Shown: one piece after another, positions 63,989 through 64,000 of the stretch | Numbering within the stretch: the stretch's first letter is position 1 | How the letters are laid out: each line of letters opens with the position of its first letter | Origin: Bdellovibrio bacteriovorus HD100 | GTDB lineage: Bacteria; Bdellovibrionota; Bdellovibrionia; Bdellovibrionales; Bdellovibrionaceae | Direction of reading: 5' to 3' | DNA length: 64,000 nucleotides | Assembly: GCF_000196175.1 (NCBI RefSeq) | Contig: NC_005363.1 | Location: 744,001 to 808,000 of the forward strand | Notes under the pieces: model-generated | Seen by the model: the letters and a program-made list of their open reading frames with translations, nothing else | Databases searched by the model: none | What the model was told of the DNA's origin: nothing | Made by a program: the position numbers and the translations under genes

Positions 63989-64000
63989 TTTTTCATGGCT

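Overview
The window is a gene-dense stretch (about 64 kb, roughly 50% GC) of a chromosome that looks like a predatory Bdellovibrio, most probably close to B. bacteriovorus. This is inferred from gene content: a compact Agl/Glt gliding-motor locus of the myxobacterial type, a PBP4-type DacB of the kind used on prey walls, three tandem signal peptidase I genes, an FHA/sigma-54 activator, and many secreted or lipidated proteins of unknown function. There are no phage, insertion sequence or CRISPR signs; this is ordinary chromosome with some lineage-specific cargo.

Layout. 0-3 kb: the end of a CpaF/TadA-type secretion ATPase, an uncharacterised coiled-coil protein and enolase. 3-12 kb: cupin, catalase with its ankyrin partner, an FtsB/DivIC division protein, a small HTH protein, DNA polymerase I with a degenerate proofreading domain, a FliL-domain membrane protein and an FHA/sigma-54 activator. 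12.3-16.3 kb: engB-kdsB-pyrG-kdsD, which makes CMP-Kdo and its CTP. 16-23.6 kb: small secreted proteins, tRNA-Ala(GGC), a 23-codon hydrophobic ORF with a perfect ribosome binding site, envelope lipoproteins (one a propeller plus cytochrome c plus SH3 protein) and dacB. 23.9-29.6 kb: the most unusual block, DUF4956 membrane protein, HlyD-beta-propeller fusion, TolC-like protein and VTC-domain (polyphosphate polymerase family) enzyme with overlapping ends, facing an exported kinase-like protein. 29.7-32 kb: a polar amino acid ABC importer. 32-51 kb: the conserved kdsC-lptC/A-lptB-rpoN-hpf neighbourhood, opened up by an 11.4 kb gliding locus directly after kdsC and by adenine salvage genes (apt, mtn) after rpoN. 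51-64 kb: membrane sensor-like protein, metK, lepA, three lepB genes, pyrB-carA-(unknown)-carB and a PhnD-type binding protein.

How it fits together. Envelope building dominates: Kdo synthesis (kdsB, kdsD, kdsC), LPS transport (a fused LptC-LptA and LptB), cell-wall trimming (DacB), protein export (LepB x3), and a trans-envelope motor whose outer-membrane barrels, periplasmic TPR proteins, inner-membrane FHA/TonB-like protein and proton channel are encoded in order from outside to inside. A second recurrent feature is regulatory: several housekeeping genes (ftsB/divIC, engB, lptC, lepA, the third lepB, pyrB and others) have a -10-like hexamer placed so that transcription would start at, or within a few bases of, the start codon, suggesting leaderless or near-leaderless mRNAs.

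Start codons were chosen by ribosome binding sites, overlaps and family length. All family assignments are from reading the proteins; no database search was possible.
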